From Oidiodendron maius Zn (lineage: Eukaryota; Ascomycota; Leotiomycetes; Myxotrichaceae), in assembly GCA_000827325.1 (NCBI GenBank), contig KN832898.1:5787-69786 (forward strand): a stretch of 64,000 nt of DNA, given 5' to 3'. Both the position numbers and the translations under genes were made by a program. Positions 25,683 through 39,059 of the stretch are shown here, piece by piece; within the stretch, counting starts at the first letter, position 1, and each line of letters opens with the position of its first letter. A model generated the notes under the pieces. That model was not told the DNA's origin. It was given only the letters and a program-made list of their open reading frames with translations, and searched no databases.

Positions 25683-28600
25683 TTAGACTTCTTCTTCTTT
25701 ATAACCTTTTTCCCTTTAATAGTACTATTTAGTGCTTTCTAGATAATAGATAGATCTATAGGTAAGGGTTTCTTAATCTAGTAAATAGAGAGATTATCTC
25801 CTAAAGGAGTAGCCTCTATAAATAGGCTTATTCTAACTATAGTAGCTAATATAGTCTTAGTTAGTATATTAGCTTTAATACTACTCTATTTTATAGATAG
25901 ATATAGTTGCTTTTAGCTACTTGTTTTAATAGAAGTATTAACTAGAGCTATAAATAACTTAAAGAAAGGGTTAAATAAAAAGAATTTATAGAGTATATTA
26001 GCTAAAGGGAAGTTAGTAATAGTACTTTAGTAAAGTAATATATAGTTAGGAGAGAACTTACTACTAAATCTAATAGATCTAGAGTAAGTCTAACTATCTA
26101 AGCTTTTAATAGACTTCTAGCTAAAGGATCTCTTTCTTTTCTTTAGTACTACTAGACTAGCTTTAGCTATAGCTATTATTACTATTCTACTAGATATAAT
26201 TACTAGCTATAAAGATACTCTATAAGTAGATAATAGCTAAGTAGCTACTTTATAAGGTATAGATACTAGCTATATAGCTACTCTAGAAAGTAAAGTTAGT
26301 CTAGATATAATAGCTATAAAAGCTAGACAAATAGTAAGACTACTTTATATAGCTAAATAGATTTAGCTATTTACTTTTAGTCAAGATATTTAGAGAGACT
26401 TACCCTTATAAAAGATAATAGATATAATTTATAGTCCTTATATAAGATTATTCTATATTAAGTTAGCTATTAATTACTATAGCTACTATTACTTGATATT
26501 AGTAAAGGAGTATAGAACTAGTAGTCTAGAGATATATAATCCTAAAGTCCTTATATAGCTCTATAATATAAGTAGGAAGAGAGATAAGGTAGGTGATTTT
26601 AAATACTATAATATAGGTTTAGATATTTTGAAGTATTAAAGATAAGATATAAAGAGAGGAAGAGATAGAAAATAGAGAGAGATATAAGTAAAGTACTTTA
26701 CTATAGTAAAGTTTAGGTATATATTATAATAATAAAAGTATAGTTAGCTCTATAATTTAGCTATTAAATAAATTTTTAGTATAAAGCTATATAGAAAGTA
26801 GTCTATTCTAATACTCTAAATTATATATTTATCTAACTTTTCTAGCTATTCTAGATATTCTAACCTTTCTAAATATACTAAATACTCTAAATATAAGATA
26901 TTCTTATATATCTAATATATTCTAGATATACTAGCTAACTTAAGTATTCTAAGTATTCTAAGTACTTTAAGTACTTTAAGTATTCTAAGTACTTTAAGTA
27001 CTCTAAATACTTTAAGTACTTTAAATACTTTAAATACTCTAAATACTCTAAGTACTCTAAGTATTCCAAGTATTCTAAATAGTCTAAATAACCTATATAG
27101 TCTAAAGAGTCTAAATAGTCCAATTGTTCTAGACTTTATATATATTTAAAACTATTTCTAAATATTCTATATTCTAGATATACTAAATACTCCCTTACTA
27201 CTATCTATCTATTATCTTCTAAGGCAAGTATACTATCTACTACTATTAATATCCTAATACTAACTTATAGCCCTTTTAGTGCCTCTTTTTAAGAACTTAA
27301 GATTAATAGTATAGATAATATAAAGGTTATAAATACTATTATATAGTTCTTAGCTTACTCTTTAGAGTAAAAGTCCTACTATATCTATCTAGCTATCTCT
27401 AGCTAATTGCTAGTTCCTAAAGGATAATATATTATTATCCTAATAGTACCTTTCTTATTAGTCTAGCTAATATTAAATAGCTTATAATAGAGGGTATAAA
27501 GTAGAAAGACCTATAGTAACTTAGATTCTGTGTAAGATAGAGGGGCTATAAGAAGTACTATATATATATAGCCTATATCCTACTAGATATACTAATTATA
27601 TAATACTTTATCTCCCTTTTTACTAGCTAGAATAAGGTTAATAGTACTATCCCCTTCTCTAATAAAGACTAGTTATAAAGGTTCTAGTATAGTCTAATAT
27701 AATACTAGAACTTATATACTATAGACTATATTCTAGTTACTACTCTTCTATTAGATATTAACTAGTACTATATTGATTAGCTAGATAAGTAAGTAATAAA
27801 GGACTTTATACCCTTTCTATAGATACTACTCTATATAATTTAAAAGCTATAGAGCCTACTAAAGCTAGAGACAATTGATTACCTTTATAATTATATCTAC
27901 TAGATACTAGCTTTATATAATCTAGACTACTTCTCTTTAGGCTAGCTATATAGTCTATTAAGTATAGTAGATAAGCTATTTATAGGGCTATTATAGCTAT
28001 ATATTATCTAGATATATATATTTATATATTATAAAAAGGGAAACTACTAGAACTAGTAGTATATCTAGATAGCTAAAAGAATATAAGTACTAAAGATAAA
28101 GGTATAATATAGCCTATCTATACTAATAAAGCTATATATTAGACTAGATCTACTAAACCCTTAAAGCCTATATAATATTATTAAAGCTAGCTTTAATAGC
28201 TAGCCTCTAATAGTAAGTAAGACTAAAGGCCTTTTTAGCTATAACTCTATAGCCTATTATATACTCTATAAGGTCCTAGTATTATTTAACTAGCTATCTC
28301 CTATCTTTATCTTTATAGAAGAGAATCTTAATCTTTACTATAGTAATCCTCTAGAGCTATATTTAGAGGTTTTAGTTAGTTATATAGAGTACTAGCTTAA
28401 ATAAATGTATACTATTTAGTATAGAATAGAAGAGTATATTATTAATTATACTAATTATTTTATACTTTACTAGTAGAGAAGAGTTAAGAAATCTATATAC
28501 TATTAGACTCTAGCCTATAATAGAATAGTTAATAGCAATAAGTTTATTTACTACCTCTTACTTAACTTAGTATATTCTAAGGAGACTATTCTAGAGCTAG

Positions 28601-28760
28601 TCTTCCTAATAAAAGTAAATAACTAGAAGGAAAGGAAGTATTTTTTTAGAATATCTATAATAGTCTATATATATTATACTCTATATTATAATACTAGAAT
28701 TAAGAATAGATAGATAGGCTTAAAGATATTAGTATATAGAAGGAGGATATAGTATAATAG
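25683..28760 (-). pseudogene. Reverse-strand coding-like segment of copy B, RIP-degraded
   Basis: Counterpart of 10682-13700 in copy A, including the Lys-rich C-terminal tail near 25683 and the 9-bp array. No domain recognised. Confidence 0.3.
26940..27130. repeat. 9-bp tandem array, copy B
   Basis: Imperfect AGTATTCTA / AGTACTTTA 9-mers, reading as Leu-Glu-Tyr and Leu-Lys-Tyr on the minus strand. The Glu-to-Lys changes correspond to G-to-A substitutions on that strand, as RIP would make. Confidence 0.8.
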
Positions 28761-29289
28761 TATTATAGAGTAAGCCTAGAATTATAAAGCTAGAAAGGGT
28801 TACTAGAGATTAAGTATATCTAGAGACCTACTATAGATTAAAATTACTAGTATTTAAGTCCTTAATCAAATAATCCTCCCTATAATAAAGAGAAATTAAC
28901 TTAGAGTATTATAGAATATAATATACTTTATTTGCTTATATTTCTATTTTTAGAATATTAATCGGCTAGAAGACTCTTTTTAGTATTTATTTATACTAAA
29001 TTCTAGTATTATATATTACTTTAATAGCTATATATAATTATTTATTACTATATAGTAACTATAAGTTTACTATATCTATATAATAAACTAAACCCTTTAT
29101 ACTATAGCTAACCTTATTCTATTATAATATTACTCTTTTATTATAATATTACCTTTCCTTTATAATATTATTTTTACTTTATAATATTACTTTTCTTTTA
29201 TTATAATATTATATAGTATTATATAGCTATTATATTATTACCTTTCTATTCTCTAAGATAGAATTAATAGTCTATAACTCCTACTATAA

Positions 29290-31140
29290 TATCTAAAAGG
29301 CTTCTAATAAGCCTTACTAGTAATACTAAGATAGCTATAGTATATAGAATAGTAGACTCTCTTCTCTCTATTTAGTTAATTATTCTCTAGATCTATTAAG
29401 AGCTAGCTATACTAGTTATAAATCTAGATAAAGACTCTACTACAATTATCCTTTATAACTATTATAGTTTTATATTAGATCTAGTAAAGTAGCTTAAAGT
29501 AGACCTAACTCTAGTCCTATAGCTAAAGTTCTATAATAAGTCTAGTATACTAAATATAATAAAGAAAGGTAATACTAGTCTTAATAATATATTAAATCTT
29601 AGTACTAGAACTAGTAAGGCTTATTCTATCTCTATTCTAGAGAATAAAAATATATAGATAAAAGACTAAAGTATAACTAGTATACTAGATATAGAGGAGA
29701 CTAATACTAACCCTAGGTTCCTAATCAATATAATTATCTCTACTCTAGTCTTTATTCTTATTAATACTATTAGATATATTAATACTAAAGCTTCTACTAG
29801 TACTATTACCTTTATTAAAACTATTACTCTAGCTAAGACTAAGGCTACTATCTCTATTAAGACTAAAGCTCTAGCTAAAGTTATTATCTCTATTTAGACT
29901 AAAGCTATTATCCCTATCTAGACTAAAGCTACTATCTCTATTAAGACTAAAGCTCTAGCTAAAGCTATTATTCTAGCCTAGACTAAAGCTACTATCTTTA
30001 TTAGTATAACTGCCTCTACCTCCTATAGCCTACTTTACTAAGTCCTTATAATTATAATAGCTTTATAGCTAGATATAACTATAGAGAATCTAGTATAAAT
30101 AATAGATATATTTATCTAGGATATTATAGATATATCCCTTAATATATATATAGATAACAAGAAGGTTCCTAATATATACCTTACTAATATAGAGATCAAG
30201 CTAATTACTAAGTTCTTCTTTAAAGATATCTTTAGTCTAACTACTAGACTAAAAATATAGAGCCTATTCAACTATATTATAGTAGTAGAAGAGTAAGGTA
30301 AAGAACTACTAAGCAGTAAGCAGATATTAGCTCTAGTCTATTAAAAGAGTATTTTACTAGACTTCTATACCTTTTTTAATAACTTTAGATATTTTTTCTA
30401 AGATATATATAGTAGTATAAGTATCTATATATAGACCCTTATCTATTAGTATTAGTATAAGCTATATAAGACTTTTAACTAGCTTTAGGATATAGCTTAT
30501 AATACTCTAGAGGTATATAAAGCCTTCCTAGCTTAATAAGACTTAAAGATAAATATAGGCTAAAGTACTAAAACTCTAATTCTATTATACTTCTATTATA
30601 CTCTTAGTCTAGAATAAGCTAGGCTATAGAATATACTTTAGTATAACTAAAGCATCTACTTTCTAGTCTATATATTTAGGCCTAGTATCCTACTTTTAGT
30701 CCTAAATAGTATTACTAATATATAAGTATATTTACTCTAGATCTATAGCTATTACTAATATACTTAAAGATTAATCTACTTTAGTATTTAGAAGGTTATA
30801 GCTATTATACTATTTACTATTAAAGCTTTTAGTAATAATACCTATATTATCTATAAGCTTGCTTATAATAATATCCTCTAGTATTTAGTAGATAGTATAG
30901 ACCTACTAACCTCTTTAGTAGTAGTATCTAGTATAAGAAGCTTAAGCTTATTAAGCCTACTTAAGACCCTAAGCCTAAGCAAGAAGAAAGATAGTAAGGA
31001 GATACTACTAGAGATTAAGGAAGAGACAACTATTAAAGAAAGGGAAGAGAATATAAGCTTAGAGGATAATAAAGAGCCTATATATAGTAATAAAAGCAAT
31101 AATAGTAATAATCTAATATTTAATAATAGTAAACCTTTAA
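29290..31140 (+). pseudogene. Coding-like segment q of copy B, RIP-degraded
   Basis: Counterpart of 14230-16090 in copy A, with the Thr/Ala/Lys/Ile-rich repeat at about 29750-30010 and the region shared with segment p at about 30330-30900. Family not recognised, not functional. Confidence 0.4.
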
Positions 31141-31429
31141 AATAAGGACTAAAGAGTAAGCTAGTATATATATATTAAATACCTCTATTTAATATATATA
31201 TAAATATATTACTAGATAGAATAAAAATATAAAGAGATTAATATATTCTCTTATATACTATATTTTAGAAGGAATATAAGAGACTAAAGGTAGCTAGATA
31301 TAATAAGTAATAAAGTAAAGCTAATAGAATATTTTATATATTAAAAAGGGGGCTAGATATAATAACGCTTAGTATAGTCTATATAGAATCCTATAGATAA
31401 TTAATATATAGAGGATTTAAATTAGATTA

Positions 31430-32340
31430 TTCTACTTTTAGTCCTAGTAGCTATATACAAATACTAGCTTTCTATATACTACTACCTAAAAGCTAAGGCT
31501 TTAAATTAGACTAACCTCCCTTTAGTTCTAGTAGCTATATATAAATGCTAGCTTTCTATATATTACTATATCTAAAAAGTAATAAATAAGTTAGCTAGAG
31601 ATAGTTATATTCTAATCTAGAAGTAAGGAGATTTAGGTTTTTAAAAGCCTATAACTATAGTCTATAGGCTTATATACTAGCTTTAATTATCCTAACTTTA
31701 ATCCTAGTAGCTACTTATAAATACTAATTTTTAGTATACTACTATATCTAAAGGGCAAGACTTTAACCCTCTCTTTTATTCTAGTAACTATATATAAAGA
31801 CTAGCTTTATATATACTATTATATCTAAAGAGCAAGGATATAAATCAGACTACTCTCTCTTTAATCCTAGTAACTATATATAAATACTAGCTTTCTATAT
31901 ACTACTATACCTAAAAGATAGTAAATGATAGGCTTAAAGGTAGTTATATTCTAATCTAGAAGCAAGAAGATTTAGATTTTTTAGAGTCTATAGCTATAGT
32001 CTATATATATATAAACTAGCCTAACTTATCCTACCTTTAATTCTAGTAGTTACTTATAAATACTAGTTTTCTATATAATACTAAGTATAAATACCTATTT
32101 CTATATAATATTAATATTTAAAAAAGCAGTAAATAAATTGATTAAGAATAGCTATAAAACCTATATAAAAGCAGAAAGATTTAGTCTATAGGTTTATAAA
32201 CTAGCCTCTAGCTTTAGTTCTAGTAACTACTTATAAATATCTATTTTCTATATAATACTATATTTAAAGGGCTATAAATAAATTAGCTAAAGATAGTTAT
32301 ATACTACTAGAATATAGAAAGACTTAAGCTTTTAGAGCCT
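31430..32340. repeat. Tandem array of roughly 100-bp units, copy B
   Basis: Same units and order as 16375-17330 in copy A, with the core TCCTAGTAGCTA...TATAAATACTAGCTTT. Confidence 0.7.
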
Positions 32341-33649
32341 ATAATAACAGTCTATAGGTTTTTAAACTAGCTTAAATTCTTCTTTTAGCTTTATTCTAGC
32401 TATATATTAAAATTTAGAAAATTTTACTATAGATTTATAGACTAATATTCATGATTTATAACTTAGTATTACTACTAGTACTTTATATATCTTTGCTTAT
32501 AATTAGATAATCTTAAAGAGTAAACTATAAACAGTATACTATATATAAATAAAACTATAAATATAAACAATTAGCTATAGTATACCTTTATTATAAGAGA
32601 GGAAATCTAATATATATTCTTCTTTCTATTAGTAGCCCTTTTTACTAGCTTAGCTATAGTAATTTAGATAGAGTACTATCTATAGTATAGATATTAAAGC
32701 CTTTATATATCTAATACTTAATATCTATCTAATCTACCTTAACTATAATAATACCTAAATGCCTTCTAGTAAGTATACTATTATAGAAGTATCTCTCTAA
32801 CTACTTACTACTACTATTATCAAAGGGCTTACTAGCTATAACTAGCTATAAAAGATAAGTACTACTATAACTCTTATATAAGAGTTTATATAATAATATA
32901 GTTATCTATCTAAAGTATCTCTATAAGAAGTATAGTATATATAGAGATAACTAGTATCTTATTAACTACCTCTTTAGCTTTAAGGATATATAAGTAAAGT
33001 AGAACTAGCTAATACTAGAAGATACTCTAGATATAAAGGGTCTATTTATATATATAGACTTCCTCTAGTAGCTCTATACTAGTAGTATAAGGATAAAGAT
33101 TAGACTCTTTTATATATAGATAAAGATATAAATAAGAGGGAAAGAGGATAACTAGAAGATAGATATCTAGTATATATAGGTATATATACTATAGAAACTT
33201 AATAATAAAAGTATTAAGATAATTATCTAGAACTCTAACTAGATAATAAATATAAAGGAATAGTATCTACTATAGAGTATTAGTATATAGAAGATACTAA
33301 TTAATCTAGTCTAATTAAAGTATATAGTTAAAGAAGTCTAGATTAGTAATAGTAGGAATAATAGCTATAATTGATATATTAAGCTTATATTTAACTAGAT
33401 TAAGTTAGTCCTCTAAAGCTATAGAAGAGTAGCTATTCTAGCTTTAGTAGAGATAGTATAGAATAGCTTTATCTAACTTATAATATTTAAGGCTATCTTT
33501 AAAGCAGCTAGTATAGCTAAATTAATCTAGCTATTTACTAACTAACTATAACTAAGTAAGAGAGTCTAGATAGTAAGCTAGTAGTAAAGGGATAGATAGA
33601 TAGCTAATATAGATATTAAGAGTAAGACTAAGGAGAAAGCAGTTAAAAA

Positions 33650-34010
33650 GAAAGTTAGTATAGATAAGGAGATAAAAGTAAAGAATAAAGAAATATAAGA
33701 TAATAAGATAAAGGTAGAGATAGAGAATAAGGAAATATAAAGTAAAACAGTAAAGATAGAGATAAAGGATAAAGAAGTATAAAGTAAAGAGATAGAAGAA
33801 ATAGAGATAAAGGATAAAGAGATAGAGGTAAAGGATAAAAAGATAAAGATAAAGAATAAAGAGATATAAAATAAAGAGATAAAAGTAAAGGATAAAAAGG
33901 TCTAAAGTAAAAAGATAAATAATAAGGAAATAGCTAATAAGAAGATAGTATATAAAAAAACAAAGAAAAAGGAAAGGGAGTAAGTTAGAGAAGCTAGAAA
34001 GAAAAGAAAA
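33650..34010 (+). repeat. Lys/Glu-rich low-complexity segment, copy B
   Basis: Counterpart of 18590-18960. The Glu/Val/Gly steps of copy A are shifted towards Lys/Ile by G-to-A changes. Confidence 0.5.
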
Positions 34011-35186
34011 GGCTAAGAGAAAGTAGTATTATTATTATAGGATTATACTATATAATAAATCTTTATATCTAAACAATTAATTAAGGAACCTCCTTTCCTA
34101 GTTATACCTCTTTTATATAGAATAGAATATCTAATCTATCCTATCTATATATTCTTTTCTTTTCTTTTCTATTATCTAGATAGTAATAGAATAAATCCTC
34201 TTAATATAGCTATATACTAAAAGCTAGAGAAGTATAAAGTAAAAGAGAAAGGGATAGCTTTATACTATTAAAGGGTTACCTTTACCTTTATACTAATAAT
34301 ATAAGGGCTATTCTACTTATAGATAGCCTATTACTCCTTTAGAGCTAAATAAAAGATAAGAGGTAAATAATACTACTAAAGGAATCTAAATAAAAGAAAG
34401 TATATCTAGATATTGCTTAAAAATATAATAAGAGCTAATACTAATTACCTCTAGTTTAATAATCACTTTAGTAAAATCGCTTAATTAAGACTAAAACCAA
34501 GTAAGTTAAGCAAATCAAAAAATTTTCTCTTTACTAAAAGGCTTCTTCTTTTCTCTTTCTTTCTTCCTTCTTCCTTTTTCCTTTATCTAAAAAACTTAAG
34601 CTAGCTCTATTTAAGTTTCTATCTATCTCTCTCTTTTAATATATCTATATTAATTACAATTAACTACTTGCTTTCTAGAATACTTTATATAGCTATATTT
34701 ACCTCTATAGCCTTTAAGATAGCTAGGCTTCTTCTATCTATTAATAAGATCTTTCTCTATATAAACAAGGTCCTCCTTAATACTAATAAAATCTTCCTAT
34801 ATACTAATGAAATCCTCCTATATACTAGTAAGCTCCTTCTAGATATAGACTATATTATCCTAGATATTAGTAATACTCTATAGAAGAGCTAGAGATAACT
34901 ACTAATAATATAGGGATAGTTTAGCTTGATTAATAGATAGTTTATTAGTAGCTAAAGTCTATAATATTATTAGAAGAGTAGTTAGTATAAGAGAGCTAGG
35001 ATAGACTACTAGAGAAGTTAGAATAAGGTCTAATATATAATATATTAATATCTTAAAGATAGAAATATACTTAATACTTCTTTTATATATACTATAATAG
35101 TCTAACTCTTATATTTCTATTAATCTCCTCTTTAAACACTTTAATAATCCCCTTGATTATACTCCCTTTAAAAGCAGTAGACTTAA

Positions 35187-35400
35187 TATTACTAGATAGA
35201 GAGAGATATATAATACCTCTAATAGATTAAGGAATAAAAGAAGGAGTTAGAGTAGAAAGAGTTCTAGAGAAGAGGTAGATTTCTATATCAAGCTTTATAT
35301 AGAGATAGAATCTAAAAATCGTCTACTTTACTATCTATACCTTTTCTAGTCTCTTCTAGTTCTAGTATAAATATAGACTCTATAACCTTATACTTTAACA
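35187..35400. other. Stretch of about 214 bp present only in copy B
   Basis: Copy A passes directly from AGCAATAGACTTAAG to TTAGTCTAAAGC (about 20190). In copy B the matching words AGCAGTAGACTTAA and AGTTTTAAAGC are separated by about 214 bases that include ATCGTCTACTTTACTATC. It is either an insertion in B or a deletion in A. No target-site duplication or inverted ends were evident. Confidence 0.6.
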
Positions 35401-36118
35401 AATAGTTTTAAAGCTATATATATTCTAATAATAGTATATAAAGATTATAATAAACCCAGCTAGTATATATATTGATTTTAGTATAGCTATTATATAGAAA
35501 CCTAGCTAGTATAGATATATTACTTTCTATATAGCTATATATAGAAAGCTATATAACCTAATAGTATAGCTTATACTTAATTTAGTAAATTACCTAACTA
35601 GTCTCTTATATATAAGAGGCTCTACTTTTATCCTCTCTTTCTATCCTTCTCTCTATAACTTATTCTCCTAGTTATATTAGCTAATAATTAAATATACCTT
35701 TATATCTAGTACTATATACCCCTTTTATAGATTATAATCCCCTATTCTACTTAAGCTATTATAGAATAAAGACCTATTAAATATCCTACTATCCTCTATC
35801 TAGTAAGACTCTCTATTTATTCTCTCTCTCTTTCTTTTTCTTTCTTTTTCTTTTAGGCTTATTTATATTTTATCTATATTCTATATTTAGATAATAATTT
35901 AGAATATTAATTTAAACTAATTTAATTTAATTAATTAATTTTAATTGAAAGAAAAAGAGAGCCTTTAATAAATAGAAGAACCTTTCTCTAACCTCTTTAT
36001 CCCTTAGATCCTAACTAATTATATACTATAATACTAACTTGGCTTAATATCTATATACCTTTAAAACCCTTTAAAATTCCTAAGATCCTTTAATCCCTAA
36101 GTTAAGCTCTATCTATAG

Positions 36119-36376
36119 AATCCTTTATTACTATAAAGATATAGTCTTATAAAAAGTATAATAGATTAAAGGATATAAAGTTACTATAGCTCTAGTAGTA
36201 AACTATTAGATAGAAAGTTATCTTTAATATATCTAATATTTTATACTTTTACTATATAATATTATAGTTATTAAGTAAATATTATATAGATTTAAGTTTA
36301 AGATTAGCTCTATTAAAGTTAATAACTAATATATATAAGATACTATTAATATTATTAAAGTTATACTTTTTATTTC
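36119..36376. other. AT-rich flank right of copy B
   Basis: AT-rich sequence that does not match the start of either unit. It shows that the repeat unit ends at about 36118. No gene seen. Confidence 0.6.
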
Positions 36377-36937
36377 NNNNNNNNNNNNNNNNNNNNNNNN
36401 NNNNNNNNNNNNNNNNNNNNNNNNNNNNNNNNNNNNNNNNNNNNNNNNNNNNNNNNNNNNNNNNNNNNNNNNNNNNNNNNNNNNNNNNNNNNNNNNNNNN
36501 NNNNNNNNNNNNNNNNNNNNNNNNNNNNNNNNNNNNNNNNNNNNNNNNNNNNNNNNNNNNNNNNNNNNNNNNNNNNNNNNNNNNNNNNNNNNNNNNNNNN
36601 NNNNNNNNNNNNNNNNNNNNNNNNNNNNNNNNNNNNNNNNNNNNNNNNNNNNNNNNNNNNNNNNNNNNNNNNNNNNNNNNNNNNNNNNNNNNNNNNNNNN
36701 NNNNNNNNNNNNNNNNNNNNNNNNNNNNNNNNNNNNNNNNNNNNNNNNNNNNNNNNNNNNNNNNNNNNNNNNNNNNNNNNNNNNNNNNNNNNNNNNNNNN
36801 NNNNNNNNNNNNNNNNNNNNNNNNNNNNNNNNNNNNNNNNNNNNNNNNNNNNNNNNNNNNNNNNNNNNNNNNNNNNNNNNNNNNNNNNNNNNNNNNNNNN
36901 NNNNNNNNNNNNNNNNNNNNNNNNNNNNNNNNNNNNN
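36377..36937. other. Assembly gap (561 N)
   Basis: A run of N; its true size is unknown. Its place inside near-identical AT-rich repeats suggests a collapsed or unresolved repeat. Confidence 0.99.
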
Positions 36938-38404
36938 TAGCTAGCTATTAAAGATTATCTAAATAGAGCTTATCTATTAAGCTAAGATATAATAGTTACT
37001 TTTTCTAGATAGTAAATATTATTAATAGTAAAGAAAAGTAGTTATTACTTTAGCTATTATTATCTTTAATAAACAATAGATTAGTATTACTATTAGTATT
37101 AATATTAGTCTCTATATTAATCTCTATATTAGAATCACTCTTTTTATCTAGTTATATTTATATCTCTAGTTTAAATATTACTACTTTAGTACTAACTTTA
37201 ATCTTAATATTCCCTTTATAATTATATATATAGAAGACTAGTTTATTCTCTTTCTAGAATAAATTATATATATATTATATAATATATTTTATCTAATCTT
37301 TAATAAACTATTACTAGAATATTATCTATTAATTATTTATTATTATCTATAATTAAGGCTTATTAAATATCTATAATACTTTAACCTATTTACTAGTAAA
37401 GTTAGCTAGATTAAAGATCTATTTAATATATAAAATAAATATCTATATATAGTATATTTTAAGAGTATTTATCTAGCTTAACTTCTTTTATTTCTTTAGC
37501 TATTTCTATTATAAGAGAAGCTTTACTACTAGTACTATAATTAGATATATTATAATATACTATATCTTATATATTACTATTATTACTAGCTAAAAGGTTT
37601 AATATATTAGATTAAATAGTATCTTAAACTAGTATTTTACTAGATATAGTATATACTAGTCCTTAAATATAATAGTAATATAATTAAAGAAGTTACTATT
37701 AATATATATAATAGACTTTAAAGATTATCTAATAAAGCTAAGGAAATTAAAGAAAAAGAAAGGATAGATATTTTCTAAACTATTAATTAAAGAAGATTTA
37801 GTCTAATAGCTATTATAGTTAATAGTATAATATTACTATAATATATTAAGTATTTATATACTATTAAAGTTAATTAATTATATCTAGATAATAAAGTCTT
37901 ATACTAGAAATAGTTAGTTTAATCTAGTATATAGTTAATATATATACTATTAAAGTAATAATCTCTATAAAAGTAATAGATTTTCTATTTTAGATATTTA
38001 GTTAAAGTTAGCTTAACTTTATTAAATTCTTTATTTAATATAGATTCTAGACTATTAATAAAGAGACTATCTTTATTATTACTATATAAATCCTTAATAA
38101 CTATCCTTACTTATAAGATATAGCTTATTAACTACCTTTAATTAAATAATAATAGAATACTTTATTTAAAGTTATATTCTAATACTATAATACTTTAAAA
38201 TATCTCTAAAGTCTAACTAGTAGTATTAAAGGTATATATCTTATTAAGAATAAAGAGCTAATAAAAGTTAAAGAGATTAAGTTTACTTATTATTTTCTTT
38301 AACTAACTATTAATAAATAGATTTATAAAGCTTATAAATATAATAAAAGATAATAATAGATATAAAGAAGTCTAGAAAGTATATAATTATAATATAATAA
38401 AATT
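36938..38404. repeat. RIP-degraded AT-rich debris up to the composition boundary
   Basis: Very AT-rich sequence with almost no CpG and with TTAAAG/CTATTA texture. It differs from both tandem units and has no recognisable gene or repeat structure. It ends within a few bases of 38405, where normal composition begins. Confidence 0.6.
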
Positions 38405-38526
38405 TATGTCGGTGATTCTGCTTCAGGAAGCTGCCCCCCTAGATGCGGAAATCTGCGCTCCGCCGCCCTTACCGCCTTGGCCGTGCGGCCGCATCGGCTA
38501 AGGTAAGCGCGATGCCCCACCTCAAG

Positions 38527-38533
38527 TATAAAT
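38527..38533 (+). promoter_or_regulatory. TATA-like box with downstream pyrimidine tract
   Basis: TATAAAT is followed by a strongly pyrimidine-rich stretch at about 38545-38640, the usual layout of a fungal core promoter, about 370 bases before the short reading frame at 38904. The promoter role is inferred. The same layout could belong to the 5' end of a mobile element. Confidence 0.3.
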
Positions 38534-38903
38534 CCAACGCCGCTTCCACATCGCCCTCTGCTTCCCTCCTCAACTTCTTTCCCAACTTTTGACTGCTCGC
38601 CTGCCGTCCACCCGGCCGCCCCCCCATCAGAATCCTCGCCATCCCCCCATCTCGGCCGCTCTGGAATCCGACGCTAATATCTGCATCGCCCCTCAAATAT
38701 GCCTTACTCTCGTTGCACCTCCTCCTGATTTGCTGATTTCCCTTGGTGAGACTCTTCCTTCCTCCACCTGCAAGCCCCGAAATTCTGCCTCGTATTGACG
38801 GCGGACAATCTAGCTGAGCTGAGAATCTGCCTCGCGGTCCATCTGCGGCGGTGACTGCGGACCAGCTCCGCAGCTCGTCGTGTCGTCCGAACTTCAGTCA
38901 AAA

Positions 38904-39059
38904 ATGTCTACTTGCGATCACCTCGCGCCAGGTTCCCCAACCCTCCTAAGCTCTAATCGAGGCAGAGTCAACCGGAAAGTTATTCCTACACCCGATCCGA
39001 CAGCAGCGAGGATTCTCGCGAGACCTCCAGGCAGATCTGAACGCGATGATTTGGAATAG
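38904..39059 (+). CDS. Possible short protein (51 aa), unrecognised
   Basis: An ATG in a good context (GTCAAAAATGTC) opens a 51-codon frame starting MSTCDHLAPGSP and ending GRSERDDLE. It is Pro/Arg/Ser-rich, with no signal peptide or membrane segment. It lies downstream of the TATA-like box at 38527. It could be the first exon of a longer spliced gene or a chance frame. No family recognised. Confidence 0.25.
   Translation: MSTCDHLAPGSPTLLSSNRGRVNRKVIPTPDPTAARILARPPGRSERDDLE

Larger units (their letters stand above)
21991..36118 (+). repeat. Long tandem unit, copy B (about 14.1 kb, more strongly RIP-affected)
   Basis: Starts with the same ACTAGATATAGCTATAATAG as copy A and ends with the same TCTATCTATAG, after which the sequence becomes unrelated to the start of either copy. 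The order of parts is as in copy A. Differences between copies are mostly C in A against T in B and G in A against A in B, for example around 18250 versus 33300 and 19670 versus 34670. Copy B lacks the 88-bp minisatellite and hexamer array and has an extra stretch near 35187-35400. Confidence 0.8.

Noticed and set aside
6889-36118. Assignment of the tandem unit to a named retroelement, Polinton or Starship family
   Set aside because: No polymerase, integrase, capsid, DUF3435 or long terminal repeat signature could be recognised, so naming it would be a guess.
1-38404. Mitochondrial or plasmid origin of the AT-rich DNA
   Set aside because: The CTA/TAG dominance, loss of CpA and CpG, duplicated units with C-to-T type differences, and direct join to nuclear-type genes fit RIP better; no mitochondrial gene was seen.
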